Notes under the pieces: model-generated
The model's database searches: none
What the model saw: only the letters and a program-made list of their open reading frames with translations
What the model was told of the DNA's origin: nothing
Assembly: GCA_003220225.1 (NCBI GenBank)
Contig: QHRU01000035.1
Coordinates: 1 to 64,000 of the forward strand
DNA from: Candidatus Rokuibacteriota bacterium
Lineage (GTDB): Bacteria > Methylomirabilota > Methylomirabilia > Rokubacteriales > CSP1-6
DNA: 64,000 nt
Reading direction: 5' to 3'
Shown here: positions 8,263-17,552 of the stretch, in pieces
Layout: each line of letters starts with the position of its first letter
How positions within the stretch are numbered: the stretch's first letter is position 1
Translations under genes and position numbers: made by a program

Positions 8263-9129
8263 GTGTGGCTCGCGCTCGCCCTGATGGCCGCGCTGTTCCA
8301 GGTGCTGCGCAACACCACCATGAAGCGCCTGGGTCACGTGCTGGACGAGTACATCAACGTCTGGGGCCGCTTCACGTTCCTCCTGCCGTTCGCGCTGCTC
8401 GCCTGCGTCGTCCGCGGCTTCCCGGCGATCCAGCCCGGATTCTGGGGCTGGTGCCTGCTCTTCGGCGTCAGCCAGACGCTGTCCACGCTCGCGCTCTCCA
8501 AGGCCCTGAAAGCCTCGGACATCTCGCTGGTGACCGCGCTGTGGAAGGTGAGCCTGCTCGTGCTGCTGGGCATGGCGTGGGTGACGATCGGCGAACGGCC
8601 GAACGCCCTCGGCGTGACCGGCGTGCTGCTCAGCGCCACCGGCGTCTATCTCCTCAACATCTCCCGCGCGCGGCTCTCGCCGTGGGCGCCGCTCGTGGTG
8701 CTGGTCACCGATCGCGGCCAGCGCTGGACGCTCGTGGCGGCGTTCTTCTACGCGCCGAGCGTGATCACGATCAAGCAGGCGATCCTCGCCTCGGACGCGG
8801 CCATGGGGACGTTCGGCGGCTACCTCGCGGCCAGCCTCATGATGACGCCGATCGCGCTCGCCACCTCCGCACGCCACTTCCGCGCGGTACCGCGGTACTG
8901 GCGCGAGTTCGTCGCGCTCGGGCTCTTCGCGGCGCTGACCACGATCACCCAGGGGCACGCGTACACGCTCACGCTCTCCTCGTACGTCGAGGCGGTGAAG
9001 CAGGTCGAGATCCTCTTCGCGATGGCGGTCGGCGTGCTGCTCTTCGGCGAGGCGCAGCGCGTGCGCGAGTCCGCGGTGGGCGCGGTGGTGATGCTGGTCG
9101 GCATGATCCTGCTCGCGCTGGCCTCCTGA
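8263..9129 (+). CDS. EamA/DMT-family permease
   Basis: A 288-residue inner-membrane protein with about ten hydrophobic segments and two EamA-like halves. Typical features are the N-terminal half ending in ALSKALKASDISLVTALWKV and a C-terminal half with SYVEAVKQVEILFAMAVGVL. The start is a GTG. Drug/metabolite transporters export or import small metabolites, and the substrate cannot be read from the sequence. It appears to be monocistronic. Confidence 0.85.
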   Translation: MWLALALMAALFQVLRNTTMKRLGHVLDEYINVWGRFTFLLPFALLACVVRGFPAIQPGFWGWCLLFGVSQTLSTLALSKALKASDISLVTALWKVSLLVLLGMAWVTIGERPNALGVTGVLLSATGVYLLNISRARLSPWAPLVVLVTDRGQRWTLVAAFFYAPSVITIKQAILASDAAMGTFGGYLAASLMMTPIALATSARHFRAVPRYWREFVALGLFAALTTITQGHAYTLTLSSYVEAVKQVEILFAMAVGVLLFGEAQRVRESAVGAVVMLVGMILLALAS

Positions 9130-9179
9130 GCCACCGGTGTCCTCGAGTGCCCCGGGACTCGCGATCGACCGTTGACGAT

Positions 9180-9686
9180 TCAGCGGATGGCTTGCTCGGC
9201 CTGGCGCAGGCGGCGCGAGAGCGTGACGAGAATGTTCTGGGTCAGCTCGGGCGCCTCGCGCAGCAGCGTGGAGAAGTCGCGGCGCTTGATCACGAGCAGC
9301 CGCATCGGCGTGTCCGCCACCACGGTGGCCGAGCGCGGCTCGCCGTCGAGCAGGCTCATCTCTCCGAAGTAGTCACCGGGCTTGAGACGTGCGCGCCGCC
9401 GCCCGGACAGGTCGACGTGGGCTGAGCCGTCCATGATGAGGTAGAACTCGTTGCCGGCATCGCCCTGGCGCGCCAGCACGGTGCCCGCCGGCACCTCGAC
9501 CACCTCGGTGATCTTGGCCACCGCCTTCAGCTGCTTGCGCGAGCACTCCTCGAGCAGCGTGACCTCTTCGAGGTGGGCGATCTTGTCGTCCTGCGTGACG
9601 CGGGGCCCGAACATCCCCGACGGCGGCAGAGACGCGCGCAGGCTCTCCGGGATCGAGCCGTCGAGGATGCGGCTGATGAGCTCCAT
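9180..9686 (-). CDS. cyclic-nucleotide-binding (CRP-fold) domain protein
   Basis: A 168-residue protein with a single cNMP-binding domain over residues about 40-160. It contains the phosphate-binding-cassette region (YFGEMSLLDGEPRSATVVA), which keeps the GE and R-SA residues expected for nucleotide binding. There is no helix-turn-helix, so it is not a transcription factor by itself; it may be a regulatory subunit. The start is the ATG after GGGAGGT. The gene is co-directional with the MlaC-like gene upstream. Confidence 0.82.
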   Translation of the reverse strand: MELISRILDGSIPESLRASLPPSGMFGPRVTQDDKIAHLEEVTLLEECSRKQLKAVAKITEVVEVPAGTVLARQGDAGNEFYLIMDGSAHVDLSGRRRARLKPGDYFGEMSLLDGEPRSATVVADTPMRLLVIKRRDFSTLLREAPELTQNILVTLSRRLRQAEQAIR

Positions 9687-9730
9687 GGCGACCTCCCGCG
9701 GACAAGCGTACCGCGGGGCCCCCCCATCTT

Positions 9731-10348
9731 CTAGGGCTGCAGGGAGTCGACACGCTCGCGCAGGCGGCGCAGCACCGAGTCGTAGGACTCGGTCTGGAGC
9801 AGCCGGGCGAACTGCGCCTTGTACCCGCCGACCATGCTCGTGCCCATCATCCGGATGTCCCACACGCGCCAGCGCTCGCCGTCGCGCACCATGGCGAAGT
9901 CGAGGGCCATGCCCTCGCCCTCGTTCTTGACCACCTTGGCCCGCACGACCGCGCGGTCGCCGTCCACCGAGTCGCCGGTGACGACGATCTTCTCGCCCTC
10001 GTAGCGATCGAGGTTCCTCAGATAGGCGCGGTTCAGCAGCTCGCTGAAGAGCGCGACGAAGGCGTGCCGCTCGCCGTCGTCGAGCGTCTGCCAGCGCGCG
10101 CCGAGGGTGCGGCGGCCCATCTCGTCCCAGTCGATGAGCTCGTCTGTCACACGGCGGACGGCCTGGCGGCGCGGCCCGACGTGCTCGTCACCCTTGAACG
10201 CGGGATCGTCCAGTACGGCGAGCACGCGGTCGATCTGCGACGCGAGCTGCTCGGCGGGGGGTCCGGCGAAGGCGGGCGCGGATGGCGCGCCGAGCAGGAG
10301 TCCGAGCGAGAAGCCGATGATGATGGCGGTGGTCGAAACGCGCGGCAT
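9731..10348 (-). CDS. MlaC/Ttg2D-like periplasmic phospholipid-binding protein
   Basis: A 205-residue protein with a signal peptide (MPRVSTTAIIIGFSLGLLLG to ...AFA). It then carries the Tol_Tol_Ttg2 pattern: D-MGRRTLGARW, an FVALFSELLNRAYLRNL stretch and a W-V-DIRMMGTSMVGGYKAQFA end. This family carries phospholipids between outer and inner membrane in the Mla pathway. No mlaDEF genes lie in the window, so the partner is elsewhere or the role differs. GGAGGT precedes the ATG. Confidence 0.85.
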   Translation of the reverse strand: MPRVSTTAIIIGFSLGLLLGAPSAPAFAGPPAEQLASQIDRVLAVLDDPAFKGDEHVGPRRQAVRRVTDELIDWDEMGRRTLGARWQTLDDGERHAFVALFSELLNRAYLRNLDRYEGEKIVVTGDSVDGDRAVVRAKVVKNEGEGMALDFAMVRDGERWRVWDIRMMGTSMVGGYKAQFARLLQTESYDSVLRRLRERVDSLQP

Positions 10349-10713
10349 GGTCGTCACCTCCACTCGCGCGAGCACTGCAAGGCCGGTGCCGCACCAGGAT
10401 TTCAGTCAGTTAGGGTGCCAGAGTGGTAAAGGGTTGTCCGAGCTAGGGTTTCCAAAGCCGTCCGACTCGGAGATTTTACCGGACCCAAGTTCCCGTCAAT
10501 CCGGACGTCGAGCCTCGCGGTGCCGGATTGGCGCCACCTCGTTGCGATTCTGACAATTTCGGTTGACGCCTTGTCCCGATTCGGCAATGATCGTCGCCGA
10601 CGTAAATCGCGCGGGGTTCCGGTCCCTGGACCGGCTCGACCAAGTTCTCGGCGCCGCTGGCACGGCGCGCCGCTACGCGGTCACCAGTAAGCTCGCAGAG
10701 CTCGGGGGAGCGC
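10349..10713. other. intergenic region with a promoter for the giant FecR gene
   Basis: This 365-base gap contains no credible gene. TTGACG (10563-10568), a 17-base spacer and AATGAT (10586-10591) form a plausible sigma70-type promoter reading toward 10714, leaving a leader of about 115 nt. The region is less GC-rich around 10400-10570 than its neighbours. Confidence 0.5.
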
Positions 10714-13700
10714 ATGTCGCGATTCCGTCGTCCCGCCGCCGCCATTCTCGCTGTCGCCACGTTCTGGCCGACCCTCGTCTTCGGACAGGCGCCGCGCGCG
10801 GGAGTGGTCACCACGCTCGAGGGCAACGTCACCGTCACGCGCGTCGCGCTGCCACAGCCGCAGCCGCTGAGGTTCAAGGACGACGTGTTCGTGAACGACA
10901 AGGTGACGACGGGCGACAAGGCGATTGCGCGGATGCTGCTGGGCGGCAAGGCCGTGGTCACGGTGCGCGAGCGCTCCTCGCTGACGATCACCGAGGTGCC
11001 CGGCAAGTCCACGATCGACCTCGACGCCGGCAAGATCGCGCTCGCCATCGCCAAGGACAAGATGAAGCCCGGCGAGTCGATCGAGATCCGCACGCAGAAC
11101 GCGGTGGCCGGCGTGCGCGGGACGGTGGTGGTGGCCGAGGTCTCGCGCGCGACGGCGCAGGTAGGCGGCGCGGCGCCCACGCTCACGACGTCGTTCTACA
11201 TCCTGCGCGGGCAGATCGAGGCGATCCAGATCAACACGCCGACCGGCCAGCCCGTCGGTCCGCCGGTGACGGTGGGCACGCTGCAGCAGTTCCGCGCGAC
11301 GGGAATCTCGCCGGCGGCGCTCACGAACATCCCGCCGGGCCAGATCGCCCAGATCGTCCAGGGGCTCTCCTCCTCGAAGCCGCAGCACTCGGGCGGCGGC
11401 GACGACGCGGCGAAGGACAACGCGGTCAACGAAACCCGCGCGTTGTTGGACGCGATCACGGGCGGTGGTGAGGGCCAGCTGATCATTGGTCCGCCGCCGC
11501 CGCCGCTGATAACGGAGAATCCTAGGCCCTCCGTGCCGATCTTACCGGTTGGTAGCCAGTGTACCGATTCCCATAATTCAGGATGCGGTGCGGCAGCAGT
11601 GCCGGGGCCGCCGCCGCCTGGGCCGCCGCCGTCGGGCCTGACGAACGCCTTCGTCACGATCGACCGGAACGTCACGTTGCCGGATGCGCTGTTCAACCAG
11701 GACAACCTCGCGACGATCTCCGGAACGGTGAACTGGGGCAACCTCGCGGCGGCGCCGCCGGAGAACGGGCCGTACGGGCGGATCAACGGCGCGACCGTCG
11801 GCCAGGTCGCCGGCAACACCGCGCCGATGGTGGACGTGCAGGGGACGCTCAATCTCCTCAGCGGCAACGGCCTGCTCGAGGTGCTCAACGCAACGGTCAA
11901 CGGCAACGGGCCGCTGGTCAGGGTCAGCGGCACGATCACTCAGACCACGCCGCCGACCGGCAGCGCGGCGCCATTGATCCTGATCGATCCCTCGACGGTG
12001 GCGCCGGGGTGCTGCGCCGACATCGTGTCGATCACCGGCAACCTCGACGCCATTGGCGGCCAGGTGCTGAAGTCCATCGACGGCACGCTCATCTCGTTCG
12101 CGAGTATCGTGAACCTCACGGGCACCGTGAACAGCAGCACGACGAGCCCACTGGTCGATCTGAGTGGCGGGCACGTCAGCTACGGCCTTGGCGAGTCGGG
12201 AAGCGTCGTGTCGATCAACGGCACCGTCTCGACCCTTGGCGGGCTGCTCCGCGCGAGCGGCGTGACGTTCCACCCGTCCTTCGGGGACGCGATGGTGACG
12301 CAGTGGGGCGGCACGCTCACCACGTTCGGCCCGATCGTCGAGCTGATCGGCGGCGCCGACAATGGATTCGCCAGCATCCTGGGGCTGATCGGCGGCGGAG
12401 CCCATATCAACGGGGCGAGCCCCGCCGTGCTCCTCATCGGCGGCGCCGTGACCTCGGACCACGTCGTGGATGTCCAGAGTGGCGCGCAGCTGTTCGTCAA
12501 CACCTTCGGCGGGCTCTTGTCCGTCAACGGCGTCACCTCGCTCACGCCGAGCGCCGCGATGCTCCACGTAGCGGGTCTGATCCAGCAGGGCTCGCCGGAG
12601 GTGATCGGGCTGGCCTCGTCGGAGGTGGTCAAGCAGGTCGCTTCGGAGGTCGGTGTCGCCGCGCCGTTCATCTCGATCAACGCGTCGCACGTGTCGGCGA
12701 CCAACGAGAGCAACCTCATCCAGATCGAGAGCAGTGGCACCGTCCACGCGGCCAGTCAGTTCTTCCGGGCGGTGGCGAGCGACATCGACGCCGGCCATCA
12801 CTTCCTGAAGGTGGGGGGCTCGCTCACAGGCGGTTCGAGCGAGCCGCTCCTCGACTTCAGCGGCGGCAGCCTCGCGTGGGGCTCGCACAGCGGCGCGAGC
12901 TTCCTCAACGTGAGCGGCGGCAGCATCGTCACCTCCGGCGGCCTCGTCCGCTTCAACGGCGCGACGCTCATCCCGTCGGCGGGCTCTCCCTTCATCGAAG
13001 TCACCGGTGAGGGGTCGCTCGTGGCCGGCGGTCCGCTGCTCGAGCTGAACGGCATCCTCCACCTCGGCTCGGACACGGTCCTGGTCGGCAACGGCGGCGC
13101 AACGCGCGTGACCTCCGGACCCGCCTTCACGGTGGTCGGCGGGGCTCTCACCGCCGGCGGGCTGATCGACTCGTTTCCGAACTTGACCATTCCCAGCACG
13201 CTGCTCGAGGTGAGCGGCGCGACCGTCCACCTCGACACGGGCGTGCCGATCGGGACCCTGACGGTCACGGGCGGCAGCACGCCGCTGTTTTTGTTCACGA
13301 ACAACGCGAACGTGAACCTGGGCGCGGGGCTCGCGATCATCCACGCGGGCGAGACGCTGAATCTGCCGCCCGACCATGGCGGGCTGCTCAGCGCGTTCAA
13401 CTCCACGATCACCGCGGGGACCTCGGGCACCTTCACGCCAGGCCTGATCGTGCTCGAGGGCGCCAGCACGCTGACGGCAAACACGGCGAACCCTCTCATC
13501 ACGCTCGACAACAGCTTCGTGAATCTACAGAGCGGCGAGACGTCGCAGGCGCTGCTCGCGATCGGTCAAAACGAGCGTACGGCCCTGACGCTGACGGGCG
13601 GCGCCGCGCTGCTCCGCATCCAGAACCAGACCGCTGCCAAAGCGGCGGCCATCACGGGCGGGACCGGCACGCTGGTGACGATCAACAACGCGGACGTGTC

Positions 13701-15918
13701 CGTCTCCGGCCTCGTCTTCGACATCGTCAACAGCACGCTGACCCTGCCGACCATGGCGCTCGTGGGCGTCGCGGGCGCCAGCACGATCACGACCACGGGC
13801 GCCGACGCGGCGTTCAGGCTCATCAACGCCACGGTTACGGTGAACAACCTCCTCTCCAGCAGCGGCCTCGGCAACACCTACACCCTCACCGGGCCGGGAC
13901 TGGAGATGACGAACTCGACGCTGACGGCGAACCGCCTCGGCAACGATCCCGGCGCGAACACGGACGTCTTCAACTTCGCGCCGACGCCGGCGTCCTTGAA
14001 CGTGCCGTTCGGCCGGCTCACGAACAGCACGCTGACCGTGACCGGCAACGAGCACGACCTCTTCGGCCTCGGCGACGATAGTCGGAACCCGACGACCTTT
14101 GGCGTCTCGGTCGTCGCCACCGACAGCACGATCAACCTCCCCGCCAGCCTCGCGCGGTTCGAGCGCCTCACGAGCAACGCCCCCGACCCGATGGTGCAGT
14201 TGACGCGCGTCACCGTGAACCAGAGCGGCGCGGGTGAAGACCGTGCGCTGATGACCGTGAACTCGCTCTCTGGCGTGACCTTCGCGGGTCCGATGGCCAG
14301 GATCGACGGCAGCAGGCTCAACCTGAGCCGATCGCTGTTCTCCGTCGAGGCGGGCGGCACCACCTTCAGCGGCGCGGGCCTGCCGGTCATCGACATCCTG
14401 AACAGCACCATCGCCGCGCTGGAGGACGTCGTCGGGGTGGGGGTCTCCACGTCGCTCACCACGGCCGGGGCCCTCCTGCGGGTCAACGCCGGCACGCTCA
14501 ACGCGCGCTCGATCTTCCGGATGGATGGGAACACGACCGCGGTGCTGGGCGGCACGCTCCTCAATGCCATCGGCAGCCCCAGCTCCCGGGCGATCTTCAA
14601 CGCGGCGGGCGATTTCGTCAGGATCGGCGACGGCAGCGTTTTCACGAGCCCGGCGGCCGATCCCGTGATCCTCAGCACGTTCGCGACCTTCAACGTCGGG
14701 CTCGCCCCGCTGCAGCACGCGCACTTCTTCCTGGTGAACAGCGCCAGTGGCAGCGCGCCGGCGCAGGCGTCCATCTCCGGTCCGCTCTTGAACTCTTCGC
14801 ACGATGGGTTCAACATCGCGGCGGGCTTCCTCGAGACGAGTGGAGGCCTGACAGGCAACGCGCCGATTACCTTCCAACGGCTGGGCCCCGGCGCAGCCCT
14901 GACAACCTTCAGCGACAGCACCCTGCGCCTCGGTGTGGGAGGCGGCGGAACGGGCAACTTCATCGATGTGGGTCCCAATACCGCCATGGCGATCGATGGC
15001 ACGATCGCGGCGGTGTCCGGAAGTGGCTCGACGGCGCCGTGGACCCTCGATCGCTTGCTCCTCGCGCAGTGTGGATTCAGCGCCGCGTGTACACCGGGCG
15101 CGGGCACGCCTGGTCTCGACACCAACGGTAGCGTCGCCCCGCTCTTCACGTTCAACGGCGGATTCTCGGGCGTGCACACCGTGAACCAGGAGATGTTCAG
15201 CCTCATCGGAGAGCAGCTCACTCCCGAACCGGATCCCGATTCCGACGTCCATGGCCGCTTCCTCGGGGCCGACCAGCCGGTGCGGCACGGCGGCACGCTC
15301 TACCAGGGCACCGGTGGGTCGATGACCGTCAACAAGGTTATGCAAGTCGATAGGGCCCTGTTCAATGCCAGCGCGCCGATCGTCAGTCTCATCGCGAACA
15401 GTACGCTCAACGTCGCGACCAACGGGCTAGAGGTGGCGAACCTGGGAAGGGTGAAAGCGACCCTGCCCTCCGGCGATGCGATGTTCAAACTCAATGCGAG
15501 CACTCTCAACGTGCTCAATGGTCACCTCGTGAGCCTGTCGGGCTCGACCTTCATGAGCGTGGTCGGTGACCTGCTGAGGCTCTTCAACGGCAGCACGGCC
15601 AGCATCACGAACGGTGGTCTCGTGAGCGTCTCCGGCAGTTCCGTTTTCAGGCTGACCGGCGGCTCGCTCGCGGTGTTCGGCGGCACCGGCGCCAATGCCC
15701 TGAACGTCGCGGGCACGACAACCCTCGGCGGCACGCTCGTCACCAACGTCACGAACCTCGCGGGTGTTCCGGTTCTCCTGAGGAACGGCGCGAACGCGAA
15801 TCAGGTCTCGGTGACCCCGGGCTTCAACGCGTTCTCGGGCGGGACGCCGACCTTCGGCTCGAGCGGTGCCGCGCTCGTCGTCGATGGCACATCGGCCAAG
15901 ATCAAGCTCGGCCCGTAA
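10714..15918 (+). CDS. giant secreted FecR-domain/beta-helix surface protein
   Basis: A 1734-residue protein with a signal peptide (about 1-25, ...VFGQ/A) and a FecR-type domain at about 28-160 (GVVTTLEGNVTVTR; NAVAGVRGTVVVAE). A short linker follows, then a Pro-rich segment (GPPPPGPPPSG) near residue 300. The remaining 1400 residues are repetitive and rich in G, S, T, N, V and L (for example GGLVRFNGATLIPSAGSPF), as expected for a right-handed beta-helix. No autotransporter barrel or LPXTG anchor is present, so export must use a partner. An adhesin or matrix role is inferred. GGGGGAG precedes the ATG. The N-terminal 230 residues are paralogous to the gene at 16512. Confidence 0.8.
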   Translation: MSRFRRPAAAILAVATFWPTLVFGQAPRAGVVTTLEGNVTVTRVALPQPQPLRFKDDVFVNDKVTTGDKAIARMLLGGKAVVTVRERSSLTITEVPGKSTIDLDAGKIALAIAKDKMKPGESIEIRTQNAVAGVRGTVVVAEVSRATAQVGGAAPTLTTSFYILRGQIEAIQINTPTGQPVGPPVTVGTLQQFRATGISPAALTNIPPGQIAQIVQGLSSSKPQHSGGGDDAAKDNAVNETRALLDAITGGGEGQLIIGPPPPPLITENPRPSVPILPVGSQCTDSHNSGCGAAAVPGPPPPGPPPSGLTNAFVTIDRNVTLPDALFNQDNLATISGTVNWGNLAAAPPENGPYGRINGATVGQVAGNTAPMVDVQGTLNLLSGNGLLEVLNATVNGNGPLVRVSGTITQTTPPTGSAAPLILIDPSTVAPGCCADIVSITGNLDAIGGQVLKSIDGTLISFASIVNLTGTVNSSTTSPLVDLSGGHVSYGLGESGSVVSINGTVSTLGGLLRASGVTFHPSFGDAMVTQWGGTLTTFGPIVELIGGADNGFASILGLIGGGAHINGASPAVLLIGGAVTSDHVVDVQSGAQLFVNTFGGLLSVNGVTSLTPSAAMLHVAGLIQQGSPEVIGLASSEVVKQVASEVGVAAPFISINASHVSATNESNLIQIESSGTVHAASQFFRAVASDIDAGHHFLKVGGSLTGGSSEPLLDFSGGSLAWGSHSGASFLNVSGGSIVTSGGLVRFNGATLIPSAGSPFIEVTGEGSLVAGGPLLELNGILHLGSDTVLVGNGGATRVTSGPAFTVVGGALTAGGLIDSFPNLTIPSTLLEVSGATVHLDTGVPIGTLTVTGGSTPLFLFTNNANVNLGAGLAIIHAGETLNLPPDHGGLLSAFNSTITAGTSGTFTPGLIVLEGASTLTANTANPLITLDNSFVNLQSGETSQALLAIGQNERTALTLTGGAALLRIQNQTAAKAAAITGGTGTLVTINNADVSVSGLVFDIVNSTLTLPTMALVGVAGASTITTTGADAAFRLINATVTVNNLLSSSGLGNTYTLTGPGLEMTNSTLTANRLGNDPGANTDVFNFAPTPASLNVPFGRLTNSTLTVTGNEHDLFGLGDDSRNPTTFGVSVVATDSTINLPASLARFERLTSNAPDPMVQLTRVTVNQSGAGEDRALMTVNSLSGVTFAGPMARIDGSRLNLSRSLFSVEAGGTTFSGAGLPVIDILNSTIAALEDVVGVGVSTSLTTAGALLRVNAGTLNARSIFRMDGNTTAVLGGTLLNAIGSPSSRAIFNAAGDFVRIGDGSVFTSPAADPVILSTFATFNVGLAPLQHAHFFLVNSASGSAPAQASISGPLLNSSHDGFNIAAGFLETSGGLTGNAPITFQRLGPGAALTTFSDSTLRLGVGGGGTGNFIDVGPNTAMAIDGTIAAVSGSGSTAPWTLDRLLLAQCGFSAACTPGAGTPGLDTNGSVAPLFTFNGGFSGVHTVNQEMFSLIGEQLTPEPDPDSDVHGRFLGADQPVRHGGTLYQGTGGSMTVNKVMQVDRALFNASAPIVSLIANSTLNVATNGLEVANLGRVKATLPSGDAMFKLNASTLNVLNGHLVSLSGSTFMSVVGDLLRLFNGSTASITNGGLVSVSGSSVFRLTGGSLAVFGGTGANALNVAGTTTLGGTLVTNVTNLAGVPVLLRNGANANQVSVTPGFNAFSGGTPTFGSSGAALVVDGTSAKIKLGP

Positions 15919-16035
15919 ATCTATGCGAGCGGGCCGGCGCGCAACCGGCCCGCCGTCTCCGTGTTGTCCCGAGCAAGCCTGCTAGAATCCGTGTCCGTGC
16001 GGTCGCCACCGCGGCCGCCGAAAAGGGGAGGTCTC

Positions 16036-16416
16036 ATGCGTGTCGACATCGCGGCCGTGGCGCTGACGGGCGCTCTTCTGGTGTTCCCGGGCATCGGCCT
16101 GACCCAGACGCGCGGCACCACCGGGGGCCCGCCACCTGCCGCTCAGTCCAAGGACGAGATCAAGCTGGACGAGTCCACCACGCTCAAGGCTGCCGCCCTC
16201 GAGGCGCGCGCCTCCGCGCTGCTGGCCAACCTGGCCCTCGCGCAGCGCCAGTTCCAGGACATGCAGCAAGAGCTCCAGAAGATCCTCGACGAGCGCAAGG
16301 CGCTCATCCTGGACGCGGCGAAGAAGGTCAACGTCGAGGTGAAGGAGCCGCTCGAGTGGGCCCTGGACAACAAGGGCCAGCGTTATCAGCGGGTGGTTCG
16401 ACCATCGCCCAGATAA
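16036..16416 (+). CDS. small secreted coiled-coil protein
   Basis: A 126-residue protein with a signal peptide (MRVDIAAVALTGALLVFPGI...) and a helical, charged middle section (about 50-110; ANLALAQRQFQDMQQELQKI) likely to be a coiled coil. GGGGAGG gives a strong ribosome binding site, and TAGAAT at 15983-15988 is a possible -10. It lies between the two FecR genes and may be a periplasmic accessory of that system. I do not recognise the family. Confidence 0.65.
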   Translation: MRVDIAAVALTGALLVFPGIGLTQTRGTTGGPPPAAQSKDEIKLDESTTLKAAALEARASALLANLALAQRQFQDMQQELQKILDERKALILDAAKKVNVEVKEPLEWALDNKGQRYQRVVRPSPR

Positions 16417-16421
16417 ACCGA

Positions 16422-16450
16422 TTGACTCGGCTCTGTCGGTAGTCGATCAT
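16422..16450 (+). promoter_or_regulatory. probable promoter of the short FecR gene
   Basis: TTGACT (16422-16427), a 17-base spacer and GATCAT (16445-16450). It resembles the promoter of the giant paralogue (TTGACG-17-AATGAT) in both strength and spacing. Confidence 0.45.
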
Positions 16451-16511
16451 GTGACCCGTTTCCGCACGGTACCGGCCCCATGACCGGGGTTTCGCCGCTC
16501 GGAGTGCTGTC

Positions 16512-17420
16512 ATGATGTCGAACCGCCTCCGCCCCGCCGCCGTCCTGATCGCTCTCGTCACCCTCGATTCCTCGCTCGCGTCCGCGCAGGCCGCGAAGGC
16601 CGGCGTCGTCACGACGCTCGAGGGCAACGTCAACGTCACGCGCGTGACGCTGGCGCCGCAGCCGCTGAAGTTCAAGGACGCCGTCTTCGTCAACGACAGG
16701 GTCACTACGGGCGCTCAGTCGATCGCGCGCATGCTGCTCGGCGGCAATGCGGTGGTCACCGTCCGCGAGCGCTCCACGCTGACGATCACGGAAGTGCCGG
16801 GCAAGACTACGATCGACCTCGACGCGGGCAAGATCGCGCTCGCCGTCGCCAGGGACAGGATGAAAGCGGGCGAGTCGATCGAGGTGCGCACCGCCAACGC
16901 CGTGGCGGGCGTGCGGGGCACGGTCCTCGTCGCCGAGGTGGCGCGCGTGTCCGCGCAGGTGGGCGGTCCGCCGCCGGCGCTGGTGACGACGTTCACCGTG
17001 CTCAGCGGCCAGGCGCAGGGCTTCCAGCGCGATCAGACCACGGGCGCGGTCGTCGGGGCGCCGGTGCTGATCGGCACGCTGCAGCAGTTCCGGCTGGCCG
17101 GCTTCGCGGTGCACTCGGTCGTCAACGTCACGCCGGCGGAGGTCGCGGGCATCGTGCAGGGCCTGTCGACCCGCAAGGTGCCGCCCGCGAAGGGTGGCGA
17201 CGATCAGGTGAAGGAGAACGCGCTCAACAACGGAATCACGGACGCGAGCTCGTTCACGGGCGTGGCCGCGCCCGCGGGCCCGAGCGTCGCGCCGCCACCG
17301 GTTATCCTGAGAGCGCCGATTCTGCCGGGCGGCAGCCCCGACTTTAATCCGCCGCCGCCAACCACGCCCAAGCGGGGGACGACGGATACTTCCTGTATTT
17401 CCGGTCTTGCACGCTGCTGA
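16512..17420 (+). CDS. secreted FecR-domain protein, short paralogue
   Basis: A 302-residue protein with a signal peptide (to about residue 27, ...LASAQA). Its FecR domain is nearly identical to that of the giant protein: GVVTTLEGNVNVTR, LTITEVPGKTTIDLDAGKIA and NAVAGVRGTVLVAE are shared with minor changes. The shared part runs through GTLQQFR and IVQGLS. After that this copy has only a Pro-rich tail instead of the beta-helix. It may be a duplicated regulator or anchor, or a copy that lost its repeat region. A tail cysteine pair (TSCISGLARC) ends the protein. Confidence 0.8.
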   Translation: MMSNRLRPAAVLIALVTLDSSLASAQAAKAGVVTTLEGNVNVTRVTLAPQPLKFKDAVFVNDRVTTGAQSIARMLLGGNAVVTVRERSTLTITEVPGKTTIDLDAGKIALAVARDRMKAGESIEVRTANAVAGVRGTVLVAEVARVSAQVGGPPPALVTTFTVLSGQAQGFQRDQTTGAVVGAPVLIGTLQQFRLAGFAVHSVVNVTPAEVAGIVQGLSTRKVPPAKGGDDQVKENALNNGITDASSFTGVAAPAGPSVAPPPVILRAPILPGGSPDFNPPPPTTPKRGTTDTSCISGLARC

Positions 17421-17444
17421 TCGCCCGGTCCGCTGAGTCGGACA

Positions 17445-17475
17445 GAGAACCGGAATATAAGAGAACCGGGATATA
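17445..17475 (+). repeat. short direct repeat AGAGAACCGG(A/G)ATATA
   Basis: Two adjacent copies of AGAGAACCGGRATATA follow the stop of the short FecR gene. Their function is unknown. Confidence 0.5.
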
Positions 17476-17548
17476 GAGGAGCGCCACGGCGTTGCCGGGG
17501 CGCTCCCGAACGTTGGGGGTATGGGGGGCCATCTCGGGGCCCCCCATC
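17476..17548 (+). repeat. dispersed intergenic repeat, copy B
   Basis: A GAGGAGCGCCACGGC...GCCGGGGCGCTCC module is followed by CGAACGTTGGGGGTATG and the hairpin GGGGGGCCATCTCGGGGCCCCCC. It lies between convergent genes (short FecR and the TPR/barrel gene), where it could act as a bidirectional transcription barrier. It lacks a T-tract. Confidence 0.8.
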
Positions 17549-17552
17549 TCCA

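Noticed and set aside
10714-15918. The giant surface protein considered as a classical autotransporter
   Set aside because: There is no C-terminal beta-barrel domain; the repeats continue to the end.
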